Shown here: piece by piece, positions 1 to 10,651 of the stretch
How positions within the stretch are numbered: position 1 is the first letter of the stretch
Layout of the letters: each line of letters begins with the position of its first letter
DNA from: Phenylobacterium sp.
GTDB lineage: Bacteria; Pseudomonadota; Alphaproteobacteria; Caulobacterales; Caulobacteraceae
Direction of reading: 5' to 3'
Length of the DNA: 64,000 nucleotides
Assembly (NCBI RefSeq): GCF_019636135.1
Contig: NZ_JAHBYD010000015.1
Coordinates: forward strand, 1 to 64,000
Made by a program: the position numbers and the translations under genes
The notes under the pieces: generated by a model
Database searches by the model: none
Told to the model about the DNA's origin: nothing
Seen by the model: only the letters and a program-made list of their open reading frames with translations

Positions 1-68
1 AACCATCGACGCACCGGAGGGTTGGGTCCCGGTCTTCGCCTGCGGCGAAACCGGGATGACAAACGGGG
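1..68. repeat. Partial copy of the long hairpin repeat (family A)
   Basis: This is the right half of a roughly 160-bp inverted-repeat element. It holds the arm reading GGGTTGGGTCCCGGTCTTCG and the terminal CCGGGATGACAAACGGGG. Fuller copies lie at 21589-21757, 22043-22217 and 57586-57740. The left half is outside the window or missing. A half copy of the 9-bp-period repeat (about 70-150) follows directly. No gene is seen in 1-396 apart from these repeats. Confidence 0.8.
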
Positions 69-69
69 A

Positions 70-150
70 AAGCCTCTGCGTATCTCCGCGATCTCTGCGG
101 TTCGACTGACGGCCTTTCGACCGCCCGCATCCGGATGCGATGGCCCTGCC
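70..150. repeat. Half copy of the 9-bp-period hairpin (CGC-GAGAT version)
   Basis: A single arm with a 9-bp period (CTCTGCGTATCTCCGCGATC and onwards) is followed by the flank GACGGCCTTTCGACCGCCCG. This matches one side of the complete elements at 10275-10440 and 17991-18160. The partner arm is absent, so it is a broken copy. Confidence 0.7.
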
Positions 151-155
151 CGGCG

Positions 156-233
156 GGGGAGGGGAAGCGATGAGATGTTTCAATCTCCTGTTCCGGCTCG
201 TGAGCGCCGTCTGGAAGACCCTCGGTTCCCAAC
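156..233 (+). repeat. Left member of an inverted repeat pair around the two-component genes
   Basis: The segment runs from GGGGGAGGGGAAGC through GAGATGTTTCAATCTC and TTCCGGCTCGTGAGCGCCGT. Its reverse complement recurs at 3622-3716 with about 12 extra bases and a few substitutions. The pair brackets the kinase, regulator and unknown gene between 397 and 3619. Confidence 0.75.
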
Positions 234-396
234 CCGCTCTAAGACCAAAGTCGTAGGACTTCCGTCCGATTCCGCGGGCCGGCGCGGGGCCCTACGCTGG
301 CGGATGCCCGGACGTCCGCCAGCGCGGCTGTAGCCCTGTGACCGGAGTTCGGCGACAATCCCGGGGAGACGGTCGGGCTCGGGGAGGGGTCGGCCC

Positions 397-2181
397 ATGA
401 GCGACGAGACCAGCATCCAGCGGCACAGCCTCACCGACATCGTGCGGGCCGAGCAGGTGCGCATGCTCTACGCCGACGGCTCCACCTATTTCTCGACGAT
501 GCTGGTCGCCGCAACGCTGGGCGGCATCCTGGTCTGGGAGAAGACGCTCACGCCGCTGGCGGCGGCGATCTGGCTGGGCTTCCTGGCGTTCCACACGACG
601 GTGCGGCTGGGCGTGCGCCGCGCCTATTTCAGGGCGAAGCCGCCGGTCGCCGACTGGGCCAGGTGGGGCTGGCGCGCCACGGCGGGCTGCATCGTCAGCG
701 GCCTGACCTGGGCGGCGGTTCTGCCCTTCCTGCTGGCGCCGGACCGCGTCGACCTCCAGGCCCTGGTGCTGGCGGCGATGGTGGTGGGGACCTACGGCGT
801 GATCGGCTCGGCGGGATCGTTCCGCCCGGCGCTCTACAGCTTCTTCGTGCCGTTCCTCTCGGTGATCCCGTGGCTGCTGCTCCAGGGCGACACCCTGCAC
901 ATCGCCGGCGCGGTGCTGCTGGGGCTGTGGCTGCCCAGCGTGGCGGCGATGGGCCGGCGCTTCAACGCCAGCCTGGAGGAGGCGCTGACCCTGCGCTTCG
1001 AGAACGTGGCGCTGGCCGACGACCTGCGCGCGCAGAAGCAGGTGGCCGAGCAGACGAGCCTGGCGAAGTCGCGCTTCCTGGCCGCCGCCAGCCACGACCT
1101 GCGCCAGCCCGTGCATGCGCTGGGCATGTTCATCGGCGCGATGCGCAGCCACCGCCTGCCGAAGCGGACGGTGGAGCTGGTCGACCAGATGGACGCCTCG
1201 ATCGCGGCGCTGGACGGCCTCTTCGGCTCGCTGCTGGACATCTCGCGGCTGGACGCGGGCGTGATCGAGAGCAGGCCCGTGGCGCTGCCGGTGCAGCCGC
1301 TGCTGGCCCGCATCTGCCGCGAACTGGAGCCCGAGGCCGAGGCCAAGGGCGTCGACATCGTGCTGGCGCCCACCACCGCCTGGGTCCGCAGCGACCCGGT
1401 GCTGCTGGAGCGGGTGATGCGCAACCTGATCAGCAACGCGGTGCGCTACACCCAGCGGGGCTGGATCATCGTAGGTTGCCGCCGGCGGGGCCGCCGCTTC
1501 TGCCTGGAGGTGCGCGACACCGGGCCGGGCATCGCGGCCGACCTGCACGAGGCGGTGTTCGAGGAGTTCTACCAGGTCGGCAACCCCGACCGGGACCGCG
1601 CCAAGGGCCTGGGGCTGGGCCTGCCGATCGTGAGGCGGCTCACCGCGATCCTCGACCATCCGCTGGAGATGGAGAGCCGGGTGGGCGAGGGGACGACCTT
1701 CCGGGTGCTGGCGCCGCGCGCGGCGGCCCGTGTCGAGGCGCCGGCGCCGCGCCGCCCGGCGGTCGGCGACCTGCGCACCGGCTTCATCCTGGCCATCGAC
1801 GACGAGCAGACGATCCGGGCCGGGATGACGGCGCTGCTGGAGAGCTGGGGCCACGTGGTGATCGCCGCCCCCGGCGGCGATGCGGGCGTCGCGGCGCTGA
1901 AGGGCCGGGGCGCGCCGGACGTGGTGATCTGCGACTACCGCCTGCGCGACGGCGAGACGGGGCTGGAGGCGGTGCGCAAGGTGCAGGCCTCGGTGGGCGT
2001 CGAGGTGCCGGCGATCCTGGTGACCGGCGAGACCTCGCCCGACCGCATCCGCGAGGCGCAGGACAGCGGCTATCTGCTGCTGCACAAGCCGCTCAGCCAC
2101 GCGCGGCTGCGGGCGGCCGTGACCCACCTGATCAGGCGGAAGGCGGCCCGGGTCCCGGTCCCGGCGGCGGCCGCGGAATGA
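397..2181 (+). CDS. Hybrid sensor histidine kinase with C-terminal receiver domain
   Basis: This is an inner-membrane hybrid kinase of 594 residues. About six hydrophobic segments lie between residues 29 and 186 and form a membrane sensor without a large periplasmic domain. A coiled linker leads to a HisKA domain with phospho-His233 in AAASHDLRQPVHALG. The ATPase domain follows, with an N box near Asn347 and D374-TGPG. The C-terminal receiver has acidic residues Asp468/Asp469, phosphoacceptor Asp513 and Lys564. The SHDLRQP variant is typical of orphan hybrid kinases. The LuxR-type regulator on the opposite strand converges on it and overlaps its last 50 bp, so it is the likely partner. The signal is unknown. 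Confidence 0.93.
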   Translation: MSDETSIQRHSLTDIVRAEQVRMLYADGSTYFSTMLVAATLGGILVWEKTLTPLAAAIWLGFLAFHTTVRLGVRRAYFRAKPPVADWARWGWRATAGCIVSGLTWAAVLPFLLAPDRVDLQALVLAAMVVGTYGVIGSAGSFRPALYSFFVPFLSVIPWLLLQGDTLHIAGAVLLGLWLPSVAAMGRRFNASLEEALTLRFENVALADDLRAQKQVAEQTSLAKSRFLAAASHDLRQPVHALGMFIGAMRSHRLPKRTVELVDQMDASIAALDGLFGSLLDISRLDAGVIESRPVALPVQPLLARICRELEPEAEAKGVDIVLAPTTAWVRSDPVLLERVMRNLISNAVRYTQRGWIIVGCRRRGRRFCLEVRDTGPGIAADLHEAVFEEFYQVGNPDRDRAKGLGLGLPIVRRLTAILDHPLEMESRVGEGTTFRVLAPRAAARVEAPAPRRPAVGDLRTGFILAIDDEQTIRAGMTALLESWGHVVIAAPGGDAGVAALKGRGAPDVVICDYRLRDGETGLEAVRKVQASVGVEVPAILVTGETSPDRIREAQDSGYLLLHKPLSHARLRAAVTHLIRRKAARVPVPAAAAE

Positions 2182-2782
2182 GGCCGGCGGCCACGGCGGC
2201 GTTGGCCGCCTGGGTGCGGTTGAAGACCGCGAGCGCCCGGAAGATCGCGCCGACGTGGACCTTCACCGTCTTCTCGGAGAGGCCGAACTGGACGGCGATG
2301 TCCTTGTTCGAGAGCCCGCGGGCCACGGCGGCCAGGATCTCGCGCTGGCGGGGCGTCAGTTCGGCGATGCCGGGCGGCGGCGGCGGGGCGTTGGCCAGCA
2401 GCGGCGGCACGTAGACCTCGCCGGCCAGCACCATCTGCACGGCGGAGATCAGGGTCTCGGGGCTGGCCGACTTGGGCACGTAGCCGAGGGCGCCGAGGTC
2501 CAGCGCGCGGCGCACGTCCTCGGGGTCTTCCGACGACGAGAGGATGACCACGGGCAGGTCGGGCCTGAGGCGCCCGATCTCGCCGATCGCGCCCATGCCG
2601 CCGACGCCCGGCAGGTTGAGGTCGAGGAGCACGGCTTCCAGGTCGGGGTTGGCCTGCACGGCCGCCAGGGCCCCGGCGACGTCGCCGGCCTGGATCACGG
2701 CGGTGGCCGCGCCGCGCCCGTCCAGCAGGGCGGCCAGGCCCTGCCGCACCATGACGTGATCGTCGACCACCAGCAGCTTCAT
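2132..2782 (-). CDS. LuxR/NarL-family response regulator
   Basis: The protein has 216 residues. The receiver domain has acidic residues D7 and D8, phosphoacceptor Asp54 and Lys104. The C-terminal LuxR helix-turn-helix spans about residues 141-185 (LTPRQREILAAVARGLSNKD). The start is ATG 2782, because MKLLVVDDH is the expected beginning of a receiver; an upstream in-frame start at 2830 would add 16 unrelated residues. The Pro/Gly-rich tail is encoded opposite the end of the hybrid kinase (50-bp antisense overlap). It probably accepts phosphate from that kinase; its targets are unknown. Confidence 0.92.
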   Translation of the reverse strand: MKLLVVDDHVMVRQGLAALLDGRGAATAVIQAGDVAGALAAVQANPDLEAVLLDLNLPGVGGMGAIGEIGRLRPDLPVVILSSSEDPEDVRRALDLGALGYVPKSASPETLISAVQMVLAGEVYVPPLLANAPPPPPGIAELTPRQREILAAVARGLSNKDIAVQFGLSEKTVKVHVGAIFRALAVFNRTQAANAAVAAGLIPRPPPGPGPGPPSA

Positions 2783-2908
2783 GGCGCGGAGGTTGCGGCG
2801 CGTCGGCCAGGCGACGCAAGGGTCGGTCACGACGTTATCCCGTTTGCCGGCGGCCCGGGCGCCGCTATCCAGTCAGGCCTGGTCGATACGCGGCGAGAGG
2901 GCCGGCGG

Positions 2909-3619
2909 ATGAGCGACGACAGCGCGCGGACCCTCAGGTTCCGATGCCCGGCCGGGCTGGAGGGCCGCATCCCGCCGCCTGCGCCCGCCGCGCAGGGCCT
3001 GCCCGACTGGCTGCGCGCCATGCCGGCGCACCTGGTCTCGGAGTTCGCGGGCGGCGAGGACGACACGGTCAAGCGCTGCCCGCCGTTCGTGGACGCCATG
3101 ACGAGCGGCTTCCTGATCCCGCTGATCTGCGACGTGGAGGTCGCCGACGGCCGGTTCACCTGGGACCTGGACCTGCCGGCGGGCGGCTCGTCGGCGTGGC
3201 CGCGCTCGCCGCTGTCGTTCCACCATCCGGACGCGGTGGCGGGCACGCCGCTGCACGATCCCGACCGCTTCGTCGTGAAGTTCCACAACCTCTGGACCAT
3301 CGAGGCGCCGGAGGGCTACGCGCTCCTCTTCACGCATCCGGCGAACCGCTTCGACCTGCCGTTCACGACCCTGACCGGGATGGTCGACTGCGACCGCTAC
3401 ACCGATGCCTGGATCAACTTCCCGGCCCACTGGCGCGACCCGGATTTCCGCGGCGTGCTGCCGAGGGGCACGCCCGTCGCGCAGTGCGTCCCGGTGCGCC
3501 GCGAACGCTGGCGCGCGGAGATCGGCGTGATGGGCGAGGCCGAGGCGGTCGCGGCCCAGGCGCTCACCGCCGACATCCGCCGCGAGCGCGGCGTGTACCG
3601 CAAGCGGTTCCGGGCCTAG
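2909..3619 (+). CDS. Conserved protein of unknown function
   Basis: A 236-residue soluble protein without signal peptide or membrane segment. ATG 2909 follows GAGAGGGCCGGCGG. Visible landmarks are a P-D-W motif near the N-terminus, a VKRCPPFVDAM segment, a KFHNLWTIEAPEGYALLFTH stretch, a DCDRY motif, and GTPVAQCVPVRRERW near the C-terminus. I know this layout from uncharacterised bacterial and phage proteins but cannot assign a named family with confidence. It is divergent from the response regulator (126-bp gap), and the inverted repeat copy at 3622-3716 lies immediately downstream. Confidence 0.8.
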   Translation: MSDDSARTLRFRCPAGLEGRIPPPAPAAQGLPDWLRAMPAHLVSEFAGGEDDTVKRCPPFVDAMTSGFLIPLICDVEVADGRFTWDLDLPAGGSSAWPRSPLSFHHPDAVAGTPLHDPDRFVVKFHNLWTIEAPEGYALLFTHPANRFDLPFTTLTGMVDCDRYTDAWINFPAHWRDPDFRGVLPRGTPVAQCVPVRRERWRAEIGVMGEAEAVAAQALTADIRRERGVYRKRFRA

Positions 3620-3621
3620 AG

Positions 3622-3716
3622 ACTGTTAGGAACTGAGGTCTTTCAGACGGCGCTCACGAGCCGGAATAAGAGATTGAAACTCTGGATAAACATCTCCCAC
3701 AGCTTCCCCTCCCCCT
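3622..3716 (-). repeat. Right member of the inverted repeat pair
   Basis: The reverse complement matches 156-233, including GGCTCGTGAGCGCCGTCTG and the GGGGGAGGGGAAGC end, with an insertion of about 12 bp. It begins three bases after the stop of the unknown gene and runs into the palindromic repeat at 3702-3811. Confidence 0.75.
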
Positions 3717-3811
3717 TGCGGGGAGGGGCCAGGGGTGGGGGTGCTCGCCTTGGAGCGCTGCGCCAACACCCCCACTCCCAAACCCTCTCCCCGCAAGGGG
3801 GAGAGGGCTTT
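3702..3811. repeat. Palindromic intergenic element (family B)
   Basis: A CTTCCCCTCCCCCTTGCGGG arm and a CCCTCTCCCCGCAAGGGGGA arm enclose a GGGGTGGGGGTGCTCGC ... CAACACCCCCACTCCC inner pair. This makes a hairpin of about 110 bp. Related copies are at 10166-10274 and 17886-17992. The remaining bases up to 3849 hold nothing recognisable. Confidence 0.8.
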
Positions 3812-3849
3812 GCTGCCTCTCGCCGACCAGCCTCAGCCCCTAACAGCTT

Positions 3850-4713
3850 CTAGCGGCCTTTCAGGAACCGTTCGGCGTCGCTGGGGCGCAGGAAGGCGCG
3901 GCCGTGGGGGACGGCGGCCAGGGCGTTGACCGCGGCGCCGGCGGCGTCGGGCCCCAGGCGGGCGGCCTCGCGCAGGGCCGCTTCGCCTGCGGCGCGGTCG
4001 CCCAGCTCCAGCAGGCATTTGCCGAGGCCGATGCGGCTCTGCGCGTCGCGGGGCTGGCGGGCGAGGACGAGGCGGTAGAGGTCGGCGGCCTCGGCGAACG
4101 CCCCGTCGAGGGCGGCGGCGCGCGCCAGGCCGATCATCGCGTCGGGCCGCGCAGGGTCGGCGGCGCGCACCTCGGCGAAGAGGCGGCGCGCGGCGGCCCG
4201 GTCGTCCGCCTGCAGGCGCAGGAAACCCAGGCCCACCTTCAGCACCAGCGCATCGGGCGCGAGCGCCAAGCCGTCCTCGAAGACCGCCGCCCCCTCGTCG
4301 AGGCGGCCTGCCCTGCCCAGCGTGTCGCCGAGTTCCAGGAACGCCAGCGGATAGGCCGGCCGCCGCGTCGTCGCCTGCCGCAGTTGCGCCAGCGCCGCGT
4401 CGCCCTGGCCGGAGTCGTCGAGGGCGCGGGCCAGCAGGGTCTCCAGCACCGGATCGGCGCTGCGCCGCGCCAGCGGGCCGATCGCCCGGGCGGCCTCGGC
4501 GGGACGGCCCTGCAGCAGCAGCGCCTGGCCCAGCACCTGGGCGGCGCGGGCGTCGGCGCGGCGCGATTTCAGGACGTGGGCGGCCAGCCGCTCCGCCTCG
4601 TCCAGCCGGCCGGCCCGCAGCGCCTCGGCCGCGCCGTCGAGGGCGGCCTCGACGGTGGCCGGGCGCGGGGCGGTGGGCGGCGGGCGCTGCGACATCTGAG
4701 CGCGGGATGTCAC
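3850..4713 (-). CDS. Tetratricopeptide-repeat protein
   Basis: The 287-residue protein consists almost entirely of TPR-like helical pairs, with recurring A-x-x-L-G-x-A-L-L and LGDTLGRAGRLDEGAAVFEDG patterns from about residue 25 to 265. No signal peptide or catalytic motif is visible, so it is probably a cytoplasmic scaffold or interaction protein. The longest reading uses GTG 4713, preceded by a weak GGTCGAG. ATG 4695 (MSQRPP) is an alternative that lacks a clear ribosome binding site. It stands alone, divergent from rpoD. Sulfotransferases and sporulation-type proteins can carry such repeats, but no second domain is present. Confidence 0.8.
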   Translation of the reverse strand: MTSRAQMSQRPPPTAPRPATVEAALDGAAEALRAGRLDEAERLAAHVLKSRRADARAAQVLGQALLLQGRPAEAARAIGPLARRSADPVLETLLARALDDSGQGDAALAQLRQATTRRPAYPLAFLELGDTLGRAGRLDEGAAVFEDGLALAPDALVLKVGLGFLRLQADDRAAARRLFAEVRAADPARPDAMIGLARAAALDGAFAEAADLYRLVLARQPRDAQSRIGLGKCLLELGDRAAGEAALREAARLGPDAAGAAVNALAAVPHGRAFLRPSDAERFLKGR

Positions 4714-5147
4714 CTCGACCGGGGTGCGAAAGCAATCGCGGGCTTACGTTTCGGGTATGACACCGGGTTGACAGCGCCCGAGTCCCGCGCCATCTGCCGC
4801 GATGCGGATTTAGCGCGCAAACGACAGACATCATTGGGCCGCTGCGTTCGACGGGCGCGCCCCCTTCGCGGATGAAGATGTCTCCCTCGCTGTGCGGAAA
4901 TCCCGGTGGTCGCGCCCTCCGAGGCCGACGACGCCTGCAAAGGCCGCGGGATCGTGCCCGGCGGCTGCGTCTTGCATGCGGCGTCCGGACAAGGCCGGGC
5001 TGCGTATCCACCGGCGCGCAAGAGCAGACACGGGAACGATTTCGGCGGGCTGTGGGTCGTATTGACGCGACCATTCGATCCCGGGCCGCCGGCCACCATC
5101 TTCGGCCCGCCTCCTGACCGGGGCGGCACGCCGATTCGGAGATTTAG
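4714..5147. other. 434-bp gap upstream of rpoD
   Basis: No gene is recognised. TTGACA at 4767 and TTGACG at about 5062 resemble -35 hexamers, but neither has a convincing -10 at normal spacing. The gap must contain the rpoD promoter(s) and the 5' region of the TPR gene. In many alphaproteobacteria dnaG precedes rpoD; it does not here. Confidence 0.5.
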
Positions 5148-7082
<1,935 letters not shown>

Positions 7083-7095
7083 AGCGCCAGGGCCG

Positions 7096-8265
7096 TCAGA
7101 GCGCCAGGGCGGCCCGGCGGCGGCGCATCGCGGCGCCCAGCAGGCCGAAGCCCAGGATCGTCACGGCCCAGGTCGAGGGCTCGGGCACGCCGAACGCCTG
7201 GTAGGCCTGCGCCGTCGTGAAGTGGTAGTTCCCGTTGAGCACGTCGACGTTGAGGTTCCAGCCGATGGCGTCGAACAGCGCCAGGTCCAGGCCGGTCACC
7301 GCATCGCCCGTGCCGCCGCAGATGTAGGGGTTCATGATGCCCCGGAAGTTCAGGCACGGCGTGGCCTGGTTGGGCTCCTTCCAGTGCGAGGCCTGGTTGC
7401 CGTCGCCGGTGAAGGACCCCGTCGAGAAGTAGCCGTCCATCAGCGCGGTCTGGCCGCCGTCGATGGAGAAGTAGGCGGGCACGTCGGCCTGCCAGTCGAG
7501 CTGGCCCGCGCTGGTGTAGCGGAACAGGTCGAGGCCATAGCCCCACCAGAAGTCGTCGACCGGCCCGTCGTAGCCGATGGCGGCGATGAAGTCGAAGTCG
7601 TCGGCGGAGCTCACGAAGCCCAGGGCGTGGCCGATCTCGTGGATCGCCACGCCGATGAAGTCGTACCGGCCGGCGGCGATGCCGTTCAGCGGATTGAAGT
7701 CGAAGGCGAACTGGCTGGAGAACTGGATCTCGGCGTCGATGAAGTCGGGGCCGAAGTCGACGCCGAACGCCTTGGCGTTGGCCGAGGTCAGCGCGATCGT
7801 GCTGCTGATCTCCAGCCCGTCCGGCGCGACGCGGGACTCGCCGGTGACGGCGCCGGTCTGGGCGCCGGCGTCGCTGTAGTTCGGCACCAGCACGTTGACG
7901 CTGCCGCTGCCGCTGACCGGCGAGAGGTTGGCGACCGCCAGGGCGTCGAGGGCGCTGGTCCCGGTGAAGGCCAGCGCGTCGTAGTAGTCGGCGATCGGCA
8001 CGAAGGTCAGCAGGCTCGAGCCGGTCGAGCCCAGCACGTTCGGGCCCAGGTCGCTGTAGCCGACGTTGATATGCACGACGGCGTTGTTGGTGAGCACGGA
8101 CTCCCAGTACTTCGCCGCGATGACGAAGCCCTGCTCGGCCCGGCTGCCGGTCACGCCGCCGATGTCGTGCAGCACGATCTCCAGCGCGCTGGCGGGGGTC
8201 GAGGCGGCCATCGCCGCGGCGGCCGACCCGACGAGCAAGGTCGTCTTCAGTTTGGACTTGAGCAT
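7096..8265 (-). CDS. Secreted PEP-CTERM zinc metalloprotease (NF038122-like)
   Basis: The 389-residue precursor begins at ATG 8265 with a strong GGGGAG upstream. It has an N-terminal signal peptide ending near ASALEI. The zincin motif H209-E-I-G-H213 is followed by ALGF. The C-terminal sorting tail reads VPEPSTWAVTILGFGLLG and ends in RRRR. The middle contains substrate-binding-like segments with one Cys pair in the NFRGIMNPYICGG region. It is probably exported and processed by an exosortase, then acts at the cell surface or in the matrix. It converges on rpoD with 13 bp between stops and is divergent from the M28 peptidase gene. Confidence 0.88.
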   Translation of the reverse strand: MLKSKLKTTLLVGSAAAAMAASTPASALEIVLHDIGGVTGSRAEQGFVIAAKYWESVLTNNAVVHINVGYSDLGPNVLGSTGSSLLTFVPIADYYDALAFTGTSALDALAVANLSPVSGSGSVNVLVPNYSDAGAQTGAVTGESRVAPDGLEISSTIALTSANAKAFGVDFGPDFIDAEIQFSSQFAFDFNPLNGIAAGRYDFIGVAIHEIGHALGFVSSADDFDFIAAIGYDGPVDDFWWGYGLDLFRYTSAGQLDWQADVPAYFSIDGGQTALMDGYFSTGSFTGDGNQASHWKEPNQATPCLNFRGIMNPYICGGTGDAVTGLDLALFDAIGWNLNVDVLNGNYHFTTAQAYQAFGVPEPSTWAVTILGFGLLGAAMRRRRAALAL

Positions 8266-8485
8266 TGGAGTCTCCCCAGACCCGATTTCGAGGTTGCGCC
8301 CGCAACTGTAGGTGGGCGCGACATAACCGAAGGCTGAGCGCCCTTTCCTCGTTCCGTCAACACCGTTCGCCGAATTGGCGAGCGCCAGGTCCGCGCCTGC
8401 CCAAGGGCCTGGCCGCGCGCGGACCGCTCCGGTGGCGCGGCGCCGCGACGATGCGCTAGATGTGGGCGAAGTCCGGGGAGGCTCG

Positions 8486-10132
8486 ATGCGCGTGTTGAAG
8501 GTCCTGGCCGGGTCGGTGCTGGCGCTGGCCGCCGTCTGGCCCGCCGCGGCGCAGCCGGCGTCCGCCGAGGCCGCGCGTTCGGCCGAGCGCGTGAAGGCCC
8601 ACATCGCCTTCCTGGCCTCGGACCTGCTGCAGGGGCGCGAGGCCGGCTCGCCGGGGTTCGACATCGCGGCGAACTATGTGGCCAGCCAGTTCGCCCAGCT
8701 CGGCCTGAAGCCGGCCGGCGCGGACGGCGGCTGGTTCCAGCCGGTGCCGCTGGTCGCCGTGCGGCCGAAGGACGAGGGCCGCTACGTGCTGCGCGACAGG
8801 TCGGGCGCCCGGACCCCGCTGGTGTTCGGCGAGGATGTGCTGCCGGGCCGGCTGTCGTCGGTGGACGACCTGGCGGTCTCGGCCCCGCTGGTGTTCGTGG
8901 GCTTCGGCGTCGTGGCGCCCGAGCGCGGCCGCGACGACTACAGGGGCCTGGACGTGAAGGGGAAGATCGTCCTCGTGCTCTCGGGCGCGCCGTCCGCCTT
9001 CCAGACCGAGGAGCGGGCCTACTACGCCAACGCGCGCACGAAGCGCGCCGCCGCCGCCGCCCGCGGCGCGGTCGGCGTCATCTCGCTCAGCCTCCCCAGC
9101 GACGAGCGGCGGCGTCCCTTCGCCCAGGGCAGGCGCACCTGGCAGTCGTGGTCGATGACCTGGCGGCAGGCCGACGGGACGCCCTTCGACGTCGCGCCCG
9201 GGGCCCCCGCGCTGGGCTCGATCAGCGTCGCGGGCGCGCAGAAGCTGTTCGCCGGCGCGAAGAAGCCCTGGGCCGACGTCGTCGCCGCCGCTGAGAAGCC
9301 CGGGGGCGATCCGCCGCGCTTCGCGCTGCCGGGCGACCTGGACGTGACGCTGCACGCCGAGACCCGGACGATCGAGAGCGCCAATGTCGCCGGCATGATC
9401 GAGGGCTCGGACCCGAAGCTGAAGGACGAGGTGGTGGTGCTCTCCGCCCACCTGGACCACATCGGCGTCACCCCGCCGGTGAACGGCGACGGGATCAACA
9501 ACGGCGCGCTCGACAATGCCGCCGGCGTCGCCACGACCCTGGAAGTGGCCCGCGCCTTCGTGGAGTCGGGCCGCCGCCCGCGCCGCTCGATCCTGTTCCT
9601 GACCGTCACCGGCGAGGAGAAGGGCCTGCTGGGCGCCGAATACTTCGCGCGCAACCCGATCGCGGGGCAGGGGACGATCGTGGCCAACGTCGACCTCGAC
9701 ATGCCGATCCTGCTCTACGACTTCACCGACGTGGTGGCGTTCGGCTCGGACCGGTCGGGCGTGGGGCCGGCCGTGCGGCGCGCGGCGGCGCGGATGGGCG
9801 TGGCGGTGTCGCCGGACCCGCTGCCGGAGGAGGGCAACTTCACTCGCTCGGACCACTACCGGTTCGTCGAGGCGGGCGTGCCGGCGGTCTTCCTGATGAC
9901 CGGCTTCCAGAACGGCGGCGAGGCGAAGTTCCGCGGCTTCCTGGCCGGCTGCTACCACCGCCCGTGCGACGACCTGAACCAGCCCATCGACTACGCGGCG
10001 GGCGCCAAGTTCGCGCGCCTGAACTACGAGATCACCCGCGAACTCGCCGACCTCGACCAGCGCCCGCTCTGGAACAAGGGCGACTTCTTCGGGACGAAGT
10101 TCGCCAGGCCCGCGGCGATCGCCGACCACTAG
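8486..10132 (+). CDS. Secreted M28-family zinc aminopeptidase
   Basis: The 548-residue precursor starts at ATG 8486 with CGGGGAGG ahead; the signal peptide ends near PAAAQPA. A PA-like inserted domain covers about residues 100-290. The M28 catalytic core contains SAHLDHIGV (zinc His322), NGALDNAAG (Asp343), TGEEKGLLGAEY (catalytic and zinc Glu377/Glu378) and RSDHYRFVEAGVPAVFL near the C-terminus. It should hydrolyse peptides in the periplasm or outside the cell. It is divergent from the PEP-CTERM protease across 220 bp. Confidence 0.93.
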   Translation: MRVLKVLAGSVLALAAVWPAAAQPASAEAARSAERVKAHIAFLASDLLQGREAGSPGFDIAANYVASQFAQLGLKPAGADGGWFQPVPLVAVRPKDEGRYVLRDRSGARTPLVFGEDVLPGRLSSVDDLAVSAPLVFVGFGVVAPERGRDDYRGLDVKGKIVLVLSGAPSAFQTEERAYYANARTKRAAAAARGAVGVISLSLPSDERRRPFAQGRRTWQSWSMTWRQADGTPFDVAPGAPALGSISVAGAQKLFAGAKKPWADVVAAAEKPGGDPPRFALPGDLDVTLHAETRTIESANVAGMIEGSDPKLKDEVVVLSAHLDHIGVTPPVNGDGINNGALDNAAGVATTLEVARAFVESGRRPRRSILFLTVTGEEKGLLGAEYFARNPIAGQGTIVANVDLDMPILLYDFTDVVAFGSDRSGVGPAVRRAAARMGVAVSPDPLPEEGNFTRSDHYRFVEAGVPAVFLMTGFQNGGEAKFRGFLAGCYHRPCDDLNQPIDYAAGAKFARLNYEITRELADLDQRPLWNKGDFFGTKFARPAAIADH

Positions 10133-10165
10133 AGCCTGTGAGTGATTGCGGCGGGTGGGCGAGAG

Positions 10166-10274
10166 GCGGCAAAGCCCTCTCCCCCGTGCGGGGAGAGGGT
10201 TTGGGAGTGGGGGTGTCGGCGCAGCGATCGAAGGCGAGCACCCCACCCCTAGCCCCTCCCCGCAAGGGCAGGGC
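10166..10274. repeat. Palindromic intergenic element (family B)
   Basis: The hairpin element runs from CAAAGCCCTCTCCCCCGTGC to CCCCTCCCCGCAAGGGCAGG, with inner GGGAGTGGGGGTGTCGGCGC. It matches 17886-17992 closely and 3702-3811 more distantly. It abuts the 9-bp-period element at 10275-10440, the same composite as at 17886-18160. The 519-bp gap 10133-10651 is filled mainly by these two elements, with a CCGGGATGAGCGGTATCG tag near 10512. Confidence 0.8.
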
Positions 10275-10440
10275 GATCGCATATGGATGCGGGCGGCCGA
10301 AAGGCCGTCAGTCGAACCGCAGAGATCGCGGAGATACGCGGAGGATTCCGGTGGATCCGCGAGCTTCTCTGCGCATCTCCGCGGTCTCTGCGGTTCAGAA
10401 TCGGGCGGACAAGCCGCCCACAAGCCATATGCGATGGCCC
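10275..10440. repeat. 9-bp-period hairpin element (CGC-GAGAT version)
   Basis: The outer arms GCATATGGATGCGGGCGGCC and GCCGCCCACAAGCCATATGC pair. The inner arms are 9-bp tandem repeats: CGCAGAGAT, CGCGGAGAT, ACGCGGAGG on the left and the reverse complement on the right. The centre is GATTCCGGTGGATCCGCG. A nearly identical copy is at 17991-18160. Confidence 0.85.
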
Positions 10441-10651
10441 TCAAGGAGGACCGGGCGCCGAGCTTGAAGCCCCTGGGTCCCGGCTCTACGGGCCGAATAC
10501 GGCCCTCCGGCCGGGATGAGCGGTATCGGGTCCGGACCCTGGGCCTGCAACGCCCGGCCAAGGGATTGTCGCCTGCGGTCATGGCTGCGGGCGGCGCCCT
10601 CGCGCATCCTCATCCGGTCGAACGAAAGGACCGCGCGTGAGGGACCGCCCC

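Noticed and set aside
292..2127. Long minus-strand open frame opposite the histidine kinase
   Set aside because: Composition is rich in Arg/His/Ala/Gln without domain pattern; it mirrors the kinase codons and is a high-GC shadow.
4760..5080. Promoters for rpoD at TTGACA 4767 or TTGACG 5062
   Set aside because: No acceptable -10 at 15-19 bp from either hexamer.
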